A DNA stretch of 64,000 bases, taken from positions 13,007,234 to 13,071,233 of the forward strand of contig JAVUNC010000019.1 of assembly GCA_032173965.1 (NCBI GenBank), in the 5' to 3' direction. The DNA is from Sitta carolinensis. Lineage: Eukaryota; Chordata; Aves; Passeriformes; Sittidae. Of the stretch, positions 48,637-59,900 are shown in pieces (positions within the stretch are counted from its first letter, which is position 1; every line of letters starts with the position of its first letter). The notes under the pieces were generated by a model. It saw only the letters and a list, made by a program, of their open reading frames with translations. It had not been told where the DNA came from and searched no databases. The translations under genes were made by a program, and so were the position numbers.

Positions 48637-50155
48637 GTAAGACCAGAGCAGGCAAGCAGAAAGGACCCTTGCTGCCAGATGAGCTGACTATCCAACTTCT
48701 CCATTTTTTGGTTTTTGTAAACCTGCATTTTACTACGGCAGAAAGGGCAACATTGAGGCCATCCCTGCACTGTTGCCTGTATGGCTTTTCTGGACACCAT
48801 GGGATCAACTTGGGCAACAGCAACAAATGTGCTGATGGCTGGGAAGGCAGTGACCAGTGCATACAGCCAGGCATGAGTCATGCCTATGGGACAAATCTGG
48901 TGTCATTCGTAGCTGTGTTCCTCAAACCTCGTGCTCTCCTCCATCCTCTCTCAAAATAAAAGCAAAGTTTTTTGAAATGGGGAGATGGTGAGGGAGTGCA
49001 GTATTTTCAAAATACTTGCTTTTCTACTGGGCACTCTGTTGCCCTCTTAATAGTCAGCAGTAAGTGATTTATAGTCCCCTGACGTGGTGGTTTGGTGTTT
49101 CCTTTGTGTGCATAGCTTCCTTTTGATACAAAGGGATGATAACAAACCTAAATTGTAGTCTCACAAGCACATGACACATTGTCTTTGTGGTGCAGATAGC
49201 AGGAAAATGCTCTAATCTTGAGTTCAACACTTCAGCCTTCCCACCCCTAAATTCCACCCTGGTGAGAGGGTGGCATTAGCAGGTTTAGTGAGACAGCAGT
49301 GTTGGTGGGGGTGATTCCTTCACATGTAGTGGTGCAGGATGATGGTTTTGGGAGTGCCACTATAGTCAAGTCCCTGGCATGGACTCAACAAGAGAGAGGT
49401 GCACAGCTGCTTCTTGAACTTTTTTGCATACCTTTTTGTGTTGAATGCTTGGAAGGAAAAGCTGCTACAAAACCTTCACTTACTGCTGCCAGTTAATACA
49501 GCAGTGCTTTGCTCCTGTGAGTTCCTAGTTCAGCATGCCCTGGCCATCAAATTGAAAAATACGTGTGCAGGAACTTGGCAAGTGTCACTGCAACCTCAGG
49601 ATTAGTCCTAAAGCCAGGCAACTTCTGGCATGTGGGAAGGGCTACTCTTCTCTCGAGATGCCTTTCCACCCTTGAGAGGTTTCTGCATTTTTGATACAGC
49701 TGTTTCCACAGCCTCATGGGAGCTGAACAAACAGATGCCAAATAATCTGGTTTTACTTCAGGGAGCACAAAAGTGGATGGATCTTGGAAAAACACTGGAG
49801 TCGTGCACACCTTTTCTTGCCCTCCCTGGGGGTTATTTGAATTAGGTTTGAACCTTTAATTATATTTCAGAAAGCTGCCTTCTGATAGCCAAACTTCACT
49901 TGGGTGTTCCTCCCTTTCTCTCACAGCTGTTGTGAGACCATCCCCTCTGAACACCCAAGTCCCCTTTATTGCAAAGCTCTTTGATAGCCTCAGCAGGTGA
50001 CATGATGAACAGTTGACTGACTACTTTGGCAAAACCAGTTTTGTGGCTTGACCGCCTTTTCACACCCGGTGTCTTGCTGTGAGTACAGGGTCCTATTCAG
50101 TGTCTGAGTGGTTATAATTGCAGGTTTACCCAGTCTTGACCTGGCTGTGGGAGAA

Positions 50156-50188
50156 CACCACCCCCCCACCCCCCCCCACCCACCCCCA
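50156..50188 (-). repeat. C-rich low-complexity tract (G-quadruplex type on the minus strand)
   Basis: Runs of 5-9 C interrupted by single A residues fill this stretch. The minus strand meets the G-quadruplex rule. No gene is nearby. Confidence 0.85.
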
Positions 50189-50329
50189 GGTATCAATCAG
50201 GAGAGGCTCCTGGAGTTAAATTAAGCATTTGAAATATGGAAATGCTGCTGACATGGCTGGGTCAGTTGTTTGATGGTGTGTGGTACACAGGGGAAATGAG
50301 TTGTATGTACCTTGACTGTATCCTCATTT

Positions 50330-50385
50330 ACTCAGTCCTTGGCTTCAAGGCTGCTCAGTGACACTGAGTGACCCACTCAGTCCTT
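50330..50385. repeat. Nested inverted and direct repeats around CACTCAGT
   Basis: CTCAGTG (50354-50360) and CACTGAG (50362-50368) are inverted around one base, and ACTGAGTG (50363-50370) and CACTCAGT (50374-50381) are inverted around ACC. They share an arm, so two alternative hairpins are possible. The 11-mer ACTCAGTCCTT also occurs twice in direct orientation (50330-50340 and 50375-50385). Confidence 0.8.
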
Positions 50386-51676
50386 TGCAGATTCTTGGCC
50401 ATATTTAATTTCAAAGGGTGCCAGTCCACCCTCTTCTCTAGGCAGATATTTTCCCTTGTGTCAACATCCTCATAACAACTCCAGCTAGGCAAATATAGCA
50501 CGTGGCTTATGAGTGTCCTGGAAGGACTCAGAGGTGCAGAGTTAGAGCTAAAGAAGGCTCATGGTTAACCCCATGCACCAGTGAATAGCTTTGGGATAAG
50601 TCGCAGCACATGATGAAGAAGCTGGGAGGAGAGTTTAATGGTCCTGCAGAGAACAAACACCTCCTTAGACAGCCACCCTCCAAGATGTTCCCAAGGATTC
50701 CCATGGAAAATAATCCTATGCTCCTTTTATGTTCTGGTAATCACACACCTATTATGCTTCCCTGCCCAGTTCTAAGGAGGAGAGAAATTAGTTACTCCAC
50801 ACAAAAAATTGGGGACTGTATGTATGCTCCAGTATGCATGCCAGCTCCATCTAGAAGGGAATGAAGACTCACAGCTCTGTTCCATATGTGGCTGTTAACA
50901 GAAGCTGCTATTTGCAGGTACTGGATGGTACTGGTACCTGCCTTCCAGCTGCCCACTGCCAGCTGCATCCCCAGCAGTGTTTTCTGCCAGGCTTAACAAA
51001 GCCCAGGAAGGCAAGCCCAGGTTATGAGAGCTTCACACCTACAAGACCAAAAGCACAAACTTGATCCTGCTCACAGAACTCCCTTGTTTAAGACAGTAGA
51101 CTCTCTTGGGGGAAAAAAAAAGGGATGGTTATTGCTGGATGCTTGTTCTGACCTTAAAAAGCTGAAAGTAAAAACAATCCAAGATATGGGGCATGCTGAA
51201 GTGGCAGCTGAAGGGCTTTTTTTGTTCCTTCTGCAGTTAATGCCATCGTGCTAAAATTTGAAGCGGGTAGGAGTGGGGGTTAATTTAAGGTTTAGTGTGA
51301 CCAAGAAGAATTATTTAGAAAATAGCAATTGGACAATGTTCTGAAAGAATAAGCTTCACTTCCCTAACCAGTTGAAGAGAGTATGGAGGAAACCTCCATA
51401 TCCATGGCAGGTAAACATTTGCCTTTGATTCTGTTTTTCTCTTCAAGTCTAGAAACCCCAGCATTTACACTTAAATGGATGTGCTGTAAGCTATGTTTAG
51501 GAAGAGAATTTCATCCCCTCCTGCATGTACTTTTACACATGATAATTATTTGACTGCTGCTTTACAAAGTATGGCTGGAGGGATGATTTGAAAGGGAGGA
51601 GTTACATGGCACTGATAACTGCCTGATTCAGCCCCACTGAAGGCAGTGGCAGGACTGTCAGATGATCCAGAGGAGT

Positions 51677-51731
51677 TATTTTATTTTAAATATATATTTA
51701 TTTTAAATAAATATTTTATTTTAAATTATGG
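51677..51731. repeat. AT-rich low-complexity tract
   Basis: The block consists almost only of A and T, with the motif TTTATTTTAAATA repeated in varied form. It lies in intergenic DNA. Confidence 0.85.
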
Positions 51732-52920
51732 GCCTTCGGTGACTTATGGTAAATTCCTGCCTTCTGATTTCATGCTCTGGAGAACACACATGCTGGAACC
51801 ATACATGTCTTCAGGGTCATGTGTTCAGTGTGAACATGAATCTCTGCACCATTTAAAGAACCCAAAGACTAACAGAGAGCTAGAGAGCTTATGAAGATGA
51901 CATTTTGGTGAATGATGGTATTTTTTTAGTATGATTGGTTTTGTCTACATCAAGCATATCACAGAGTTTGGGCTCTTCCTTTATTTTTTCTATTCTGCTT
52001 CTTCTCTCCCACCTGATCTGTTCCTTCTATACAACAGGAATTGTAGTCCAAAACTCATTGAGGGGTGAAAGAACTGCCCTATAACCACCTTGTCTGGATG
52101 CAATATCTAGCACACAATTGCTTCTCCTTGTGCCAAAGACATTGCCACACTACCAGTATTTAATTTGTTGCCACACAAAATGCTCTGGATAGCCGTGACA
52201 TTGAAACACTTCCTAAAAATTGGTTCCTACTCAGCTCTAAAGACATTCAGGTCTTCTCTCTGACATTTTTCAGTCTAAGAAATTAACAAATGTGAAAGCT
52301 CTCCCACAAGACTTGATCAAAGTCTTGGGAGATGGCACTCACAATTTTGGCCTCTCTCTGGCTTGCAGGTAAAGCAGGACAAGCCTTAATTTTCTTGAAA
52401 GAAACAGGGATGGCTGTCTTTAAAATCCTGAGAGGACAGAAAGCAGAGGTGATTTCCACCTTCCTGTGGCAAGGTCAATTCTACCCTCTGTGCAGATGGA
52501 CCTACCCTAGTAACAGGATGAGCAAGGCACCTTTTGAGAAAGGTCACCAGAGCCTGTTCACAAGGTCACCTGTGCTTTCTAAAGAATGCAAGCAGTGGTA
52601 ATAGTGCCATTACCATTTAGCTGTCAACAAAATCACATCCAGAGTTTTCTTTGATCATAATGTCTCCTATTGCAGGAAGCTGTGGAAACTCTGCAGTAAC
52701 TGCCCTAAAAGGGGCTTTAATCTTTTAAAAATGGCACTTCATTATACGGTATTTTCTTATATTGATTTTTTTTCAAGTATTGGGGTGGAGATAATCACTG
52801 AGAAACACAAGATCTTGAAAAAAATATAATAAATTATATACTGTGACTTTTGATTTAGTTAGAATATCTGTGCAATCATGTCTGATTTTATATGTAAATT
52901 TTCTTTTGTATCCTTCACAG

Positions 52921-53028
52921 TCATTTGTAGGTGTGGAGGAGAGTGTTGGTCCTCCATTACAGCAGAAGGAACTACAGCCCAAGGAGATATCTGGGCGCCA
53001 GGAAGAGGACTCGAACTCAGGAGCATTT
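52921..53028 (+). other. Exon-like segment of unknown gene or lncRNA
   Basis: A strong pyrimidine tract and CTTCACAG acceptor end at 52920, and a perfect GTGAGT donor begins at 53029, though with T at the last exon base. The enclosed 108 bp are a multiple of three and open in the first frame, starting SFVGVEESVGPPLQQ and ending EEDSNSGAF, a polar, Gln/Glu-rich peptide I do not recognise. CpG and codon composition look less random than the flanks. No neighbouring coding exon was found. It could be a lncRNA exon, an exonised SINE, or chance. Confidence 0.2.
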
Positions 53029-53040
53029 GTGAGTCATTTA
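52921..53040 (-). mobile_element. Possible old tRNA-derived SINE (MIR-like) fragment
   Basis: On the minus strand a tRNA-type B box, GAGTTCGAGTCC (53007-53018), is followed by CCTTGGGC and CTGTAATGG in the order found in MIR. Similarity is limited and deletions must be assumed. The same segment looks like an exon on the plus strand. Confidence 0.3.
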
Positions 53041-56000
53041 AGACAGGACAACATCCATTTGAGTTTAATTCCCTGTGCTTGTTTGTGTGTGTCTAGTTGC
53101 TTGGCTGTGAGTGGTGCATAAATCACCTGAGACCCTCCATTCCTCTGTAATTTACTGTCGGAAAGGACAGAAGTAAATTCTAACATATTTGTGAGACATA
53201 CCAGAGTTATTCCAAACTTAGAAGAATTTTGGAACAAAGTTAAATGCTTCAAGCCTAAATAGTACATGGCTAATTCTCTTCTTACAGTTTATATCATCAT
53301 GGATTAAAATGAAATGCTGCTGTGAAGGTGCCCCATCAAACAGAACATGGTTGTAGTCATTTGCCTTTTGTGGCCTGAGTAAAAGTGCTCCAGTGTGTAT
53401 TTCCACCCTAGGAAAATCCTTTATGCCCTTATTTCCAAGTTCAGAAATAAGTCTCTACAGATGAAACACATTTTTCACTCTTCAAAGTAGTGTTTTCACC
53501 TACAAATACTTGCTGCCTAAACAAGAGCCCTTTCCTTTGCACTTGTGCCAACATACAACTTGAATAAAGAGCGAAACTTAGATCCGTAGTTATAATGCTT
53601 CCACTGACTTTTTTGGTTTTGTTTTTTAATAATGACTGTAAGATGTGCTGTGTCTCTTCTGAGTTTTAACCTTCCTAATGAAGGTGTGTTTGAAGAAGGC
53701 ACACCCTTCAGAAGATGTTTTGTGGTATCGTCTTTGTGCCTTTAGTGTTGAGGACCAGCTGCCTTTTAAATGCACTTTCCAGGGTCTTGCATCACAGCAG
53801 CCTAAATTAAAACACACTTACCATAAAGGGGTGCAGCACATGCATTCATCCTGGAAATTGCACTGTGACATGAAAGATATCCAAACACTACATGTAATTT
53901 TGAAGATGAGCAAGCTTTGGCCTTTCAGATGTCCCACGTGAGGGAAGTGCACCCACGTCCCGCAAAATTGTAAGCTTCTGAATCATGGAAATCGAATCTT
54001 AAAGCCTCTAATTCCCACTGAATTAGAGATGTTTGAAGATGTGTGTGACTGTGAAAATTAAGCCCAGTGCTGGATCGGGGTGGCCAACTGTGTGGTGGAT
54101 GTGAGCCTGTGCAGGAACCCCTGAGGTCCAACACCCAGCATGACCCAGGGAGATGCAGAACTCAGGGATGGGCAGCTCTCATTTTCTGCGTCCCAGCTCT
54201 TTCACTGTATGTTATTCAGGCTCAGGGATCAGGATCTGGTGGCTCCCCATGGCATGAAAATTTTGCTTCGTGGTTTGCAGGCTGAGAAGGGCTGGTCATG
54301 CCTTGCATAAAGAATTATTTGATTAGCTCTAGATGACTTTCTCCTAATTAAGTTTATTGGAGAAAATTTTTTCCTCTCTGGTATGGTGGTGCACACCAGG
54401 AGTAAGACCTCTGCACCTTCATTTTGGATGTATATACCATGGTGAAACCAGCAATGAGTCTTCAGCTTCGCTCCCTGTAGCTATGGAAGCTTTGCCACAG
54501 GCTGTGCACCCCTGCAGAACCAGAGACCTCCTTTCAGAGAGTTTAATGCCAAATTCTTTCTCCATATCCATGGTTCCCAGGAACCAAACAGTAGCTTCAG
54601 GGAGCCATCAGCTTCATGAGCCTGTGGGTATACAGAGGGAACCCCCAAACTTCAGCCTGAGTGAGACTTCCCTTCCTGCCTCTATTCAAGGTCAGTTTCA
54701 CTTGTAACTGTTTAGGGAAAGGTTTTTTTGCAATCTCTTTCAAGTAACAGATATTGGCAATCCCTCTTCTGGAGTGCTGTGGTTGGAGAGTGTCCTGGGC
54801 TAACTTGGGAGGCACAAGGCTCTCCCCTGTCTAGACATTGCAGTAAGTGTTACTCAGCCTCCTGTGGGGTTGCTGGGCTTGACACAATTGTCCTAGCCAA
54901 GCTCTCAAGGAAGAGGAAATATAGGAATATACACCACCAGAAGACACTGTCTCCACATTTTTTTTGGTAAAACAATAGCTTACAGAGAGTTTTTAACTGC
55001 AAGGTGTTGTTGGCCTATTTCCTTTTCATTTTTCAACTTTTACTTCCTGTAGAAGGGTCTTTGAAATTCCTTAATGTTGTCATTGAGTCCTAGGGATTTC
55101 CCTCTTTTAGTTGTGCTACATCTCCCAGGTTGCCACCAATGCAAAATTGTTGAGGGAAGACATTTCTGTTTAAACTGGAAGCCATGAACACAGAGCTTCT
55201 CCTCCCAAAGGAAATACTGTATTTACTTCTATGTCCCCAGTCTTACATCTTTGCTTTGTACTCAGGTATTTGCATTTGAGACTTCCCAGTTTCCTAGAAA
55301 CTCTGATTTACTCTCTTGCTGAGCCTGTGGAACAAGATACTAAATCCATCTTACTTGGAGAAAATAAATAAATAAAGAACAATAAAACCCTAATTGAAAC
55401 ATTTTGCTGAAAAATGTCACAGCATAGTGATTTTTGAAACAAAAGGCAAAGAAATGATTTTGCTTTTGTAGACTAGGTAAAGAAATACACATGTATAGCT
55501 GTTCAGTTGGAGTGGAATTGGAAAATCTTTGTCTCATATGCAGTGCCAGCTTCAGGAAAAGGAGAGTCTGGCTTTGTCTTCTTATGTGCATTCGTGCATC
55601 TTTGTTATCAATATTTAGGAGTCAGTACTGTGATGTTGAGGAGAAGGCTGCAATTCCAGGCACTAAGGTGGCTCCTTTGGAAAGGCTGAAATGTGTCTGC
55701 CTGCTCTTAGGTGCCCATGAACTCCTCTAAAACTACAGGGACTCTGTACCCCACTTCTTTTTAACTCAAGACAACCAGATGTCCAAGGCCTGGGTCCATT
55801 CTGAAGTCCTAACAAGCATCTTTGGGGTATCGTGTTGTCCCAGTTTTTTTTCCTGGATATGTATTTTTCTCCCAGCAACCTCTTCTTCATCTGCAGTGAT
55901 CTGATCTTCTTCCACATCAAGAAGACAGGAGTCTCCCATGCAGGAGACTTGTGCCTCACCCGCCTGACTACCCTTCACATCTTGTTCTCCCTTCACTGCT

Positions 56001-56480
56001 CCTTCCTCTCTTCAGAGTCACCACCCAACTAAGCTTTGTAACTTCAGTGCATTTACATCCCTGCTCTCCCAGATAGCAAGGGCTAAGTTCCCTGTCAATC
56101 CCACCCAGAGGGATCATTCTTGTGTGTGCAGTGACCTTAGGGTACGTCACACAGAACCTCAGTCCAGGATTCCCTGGCCAAAACCCAGACACCACATTCC
56201 CTTCCACCATGTGAAAACGAAAGTAAGCTTGGCCACAGCAAAACCACAGAACAGTGGTGAAGCTTCCAGTGTTTGTGGAGATGGTGTAAAGCACCCAAAT
56301 CTTTACTTCAGGTTTTCAAGGGGTGCAAAATACATGGATATGTCTGTCAGCAAGAATTCCAGAAGGACAAAATGTCACCGGGATCCCCAGTATGAAAAGC
56401 TGCTGTAAGGTCGATGACACAGGATTTCCGCAAGCTGGTGCTTATCTTGTAGGCAAATCTCCTGGGGGGTGAAAAGTCAG

Positions 56481-56507
56481 ACACACACACACACACACAC
56501 ACACACA
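56481..56507. repeat. (AC)n microsatellite
   Basis: Thirteen uninterrupted AC units plus one base; likely polymorphic. Confidence 0.98.
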
Positions 56508-56857
56508 GGTACAGTGAGAACAGCTGTCTGTTGTGGGGCTGTAAGGAACTGCCGGAAACCCACAGAGGAAGATGCAAAAAAAACCCCAAAAATGAAAAGG
56601 GGAAAGGCAGGGAGGGATGAAGCTGTTTTTCTCAAAGCTTGGCTACCCTTGCAAGCAGAGTAACATCACAAAAGAGACACATGGTTAGGCGGGTTTAGAC
56701 CACTAAATCCTTTTGGAGTTCTGTAGATGGTGAAGTAGAGGGTAAGAAACTTTGCTGCACACCAGTGCAGTGTTTAATGTGATGTTTTCAGGACAGTTTA
56801 TCCATGAGTAGGCACAGCAGCTTGCTGTGCTGATAAAGCTCGTTTCTGCTCTGGAGT

Positions 56858-56975
56858 TAGGTAAACTGAGCCATGGGAGCAAATCGACTCACCAAAGCCA
56901 CACAGTAAATGTGACAGAGGTAGAAAGATTAAATATGAACAGATTGCCCTTACCCTGCCTGCTTCATGCACTCAC
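56858..56975 (-). mobile_element. MIR-type SINE remnant, minus orientation
   Basis: The plus strand reads AGGTAAACTGAGCCATGGGA, then CACCAAAGCCACACAGTAAA and GTGACAGAGGTAGAAAGATT. This matches in order the reverse complement of the MIR core (AAACTGAGGC, CCAAGGTCACACAGC, AGTGGCAGAGC). It is highly diverged, as expected for an ancient amniote SINE. Confidence 0.75.
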
Positions 56976-59900
56976 GCGAAGATAGAACCTGCATTGAGCA
57001 TTTTAGAAGCTCTTGAAATTCTGAAGTCAGGTGGCCTGGATAATACTGACTCACTTCTTATGTAGAAGTTAAGGATGGAGTAAAATGGGGAACTTCGGGG
57101 CTCAGTTTGGCCCAAAGGAGCAAAAGTTTGTTGCTTGCTCCGTGTTTGCCCATGTACTTCGTGTCAGGAAGGCACAAAGCAGAGAACATAACCTCTGGAA
57201 GACCTGGGAAATAATAGCTGCCTCAGTTTAGGGACTGAGCTGGAAAATGGCGAGTAAAAGAACTAGATTGTGTCAAAGTAGAAGAAATGGTAATTTTTGT
57301 TGCTGTTGTTTTTTTTTGTTTTGGTTTTGGTTTTATTTTTTTAACTAGCTTTGGCTTGGGAGAAATGGGAAAAAACCCCAATGTATTATTTTGGGTCAGC
57401 CCAAATTGCATTCTGAATGTAACATTTTGTTTTGAGGTTATTTACCCCTCTTGTTTCTCACACTTTCATTTATTTCATGCCTCTTTTGAGTGGAAAATGC
57501 CACTTCAAAATAGCAAATCAGAGGGTTGTGTTTAAGAGGCAGTGAAATAGAATGCTGTGGCATTTTCAAAACGATTTCTTTCAAGAAATATAGGTATGTG
57601 TGTATTTCCTCCATAAATTTTTGGGTATAGTTGAAAATGTTTGCCATGTTTCATTAATTTCAGAAACTCCAAAATTGCATGGTTTGGTTTGTCCTTTCTT
57701 TCTTTATATTTTAGGTTGTTTTTTTGTTTGTTTGTTTTTTGTTGTGGCCATATTCAGTTCCTGCTGAAGGAATTGCTTCTGCAGAAACAACAAAAGGGAT
57801 ATGTATAACCTGAGGAATGGGAGATTTCAGGGAACGGGACGGGGCTCACAAAAGCACCTGGGGCAGAGGCCAGCATATGGCTGCAGGCAAAAGCATGAGA
57901 AGTGCTCTCTTATTTCCCAGCAAAGCTACTGAAGAAACAGAAGTGAGGAAAGAGCTGAGGCAACAGGGCATGAATGTGTGCAGCTTTAAGGTGCTCAGTT
58001 TTACAGTGCTCAATGGCTGTCCATTGCAGGGCTGATTTTCCATCAGCCAGATCACTGCCACAAGCCTTGCATCCTGGTTTTTCCCAATTTGCTGGCAGAC
58101 CTTAGAGATGTCATGCCAGGGATGTTGGGAACTGGTTTTATTCTTGTGCACTCCATCCCCTGCAGGGGATCTGCAGGGCTCTCCTTTGGTGGGTTTGCCC
58201 TGTTAGGGCTATGGTGATAGAGAGGTGCTCTCAGAGCTGCTACCCCTCTACTCTAGATGTGGGCTTGCTCGCTCTCCTGGCAGGCTCAGGGCGTATGAAG
58301 GAGCAAAATGCCTTGTGCTCACTCCAGATAAGAGAGGTGATGTTGATAGGCATGAGGGAAACAACCCAAGCAACCGACTGAAGCAGAATGTGGTTTGCAG
58401 TGCAAGTGTTTGCCTGACTTGTTGGCACTGTAGAGCAGGGGCAGGCGGGAGCTGGTCCAGAGGTACTGCACTGCACTAGGATGTCCAGTGGACAGCCAAG
58501 CTGTAGAGCTTCTCTTTCCAGCCATAACATCCACCATGGAGGCAGTAGCCCTTTAAAACCAGTTGTAGGCTAACTGGCAGCTTAGGTGACAGGTATTTCC
58601 TTCCCAACCAAGAAATAATGCTTTGTGCTTTGACTAGCAGGGGATAGACATTCTGAATTCAAGCCATTTTAAGTTAGAAACCCCTTTTTCTGATTTTCCC
58701 AGAGCTGGCCAGCTGTGGCCTTCTGTGTTTGCTCCATCATGAGATGCTTTGTAATGAAGTGATGGAGTCTCAGCAATCCTCATTCTCTCACTGGAACAAT
58801 GGAGCACAGACTTTCTTTATATCCTGAAGGGCATCAAATAATAAGAACAAGAAAAGTTGTCCAGCTGTGCTTCAGCTGGACTATTTTTCTCTTTTCGTTT
58901 TTTCAGTCAGTCTTAGATAGCATGGCTGCCTGACTCACTTGTCTTCTGAGAAGAGTACTTAAAATGTAAATAGAAAACTTGTTTTAAGAAATGGCATGTG
59001 CCTAGCATGAAGAAGGAAGAATTACCCGTGCTGAAATAACCTTCCTTTCACTGGGATTATATTAGGGAGGAATTTGGTCTGCTCCTTAGCAGCTCTCTGC
59101 ACAAACTGCCCACTGTTATTAAAATCTAGAAACTCATTCCTAACCTTAGTCACCTCAGGTGATTTGCACTTGAAAAGATCACACAGACCGGTGAATTTGG
59201 GAAGGATACATAAAGGACTAGCAACACCAACTGCCTTCTGGCTGGCAAGGGCTGGGGTTACTCAGGTTTCTTGGCAGTGCTGGATTATTCAGTAATTCAG
59301 TTTAACCCCCTATGAAGTCCATGTAGAGGTGAAGAATTGCAGGCAAAATCCACTGCCTGGTCCCCCAGCTCAGAAGACTGCCTAGAGGTGGCTGTCATGG
59401 CTCAAGATGTCCCTGGCCAGTGGGAGATGTGCCTGTGACAGTGCAGGCGGGTGTTTGCTGCTCACAGTCTCTCTCAAGTTCCTTGTCACCGTAAGGTGAA
59501 AATGGACACGACAAGTGGCTTAAAGACCAGATTTTGAAGAGAGTGGGTCAGGGGACCTGCGGGGCCTGGTGGTGGGAGCGACTTGAGCAGCACAGCTGCA
59601 GCTGGAGGAGGATGTGCAGCTCCACCCCTATCCTCCTGCTGGGAAATGGCTGCCTGGGAGGCAAAGTCCAGCTCAGCAGGGACCTGGGAAAAAGGGGACT
59701 ATGAAACAATTTCCCTGCATCTTCTGAAGCAAAGCAAGCAGGTAGCATGGAGAACAACTCATATGCTAAGCTGATCATACTTGCTGTTATATTATTTCTT
59801 GGTTTTTTGTTGTCGAAACCACTACAGAGAGCAGCACATTTCCAGGAGCCTGGCTCCAGCAAGCAAACTTCCCTATGGCTTCCTGCCGGCTTGGGGAGGA

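Noticed and set aside
48492..48959. 155-codon frame on the plus strand taken as a gene
   Set aside because: No recognised product and the minus strand is equally open over the same bases; kept only as an exon-like segment with low confidence.
53007..53018. tRNA gene suggested by a T-arm-like GAGTTCGAGTCC on the minus strand
   Set aside because: The flanks do not form the T stem, and no D arm, anticodon arm or acceptor stem is present; better seen as a SINE B box or chance.
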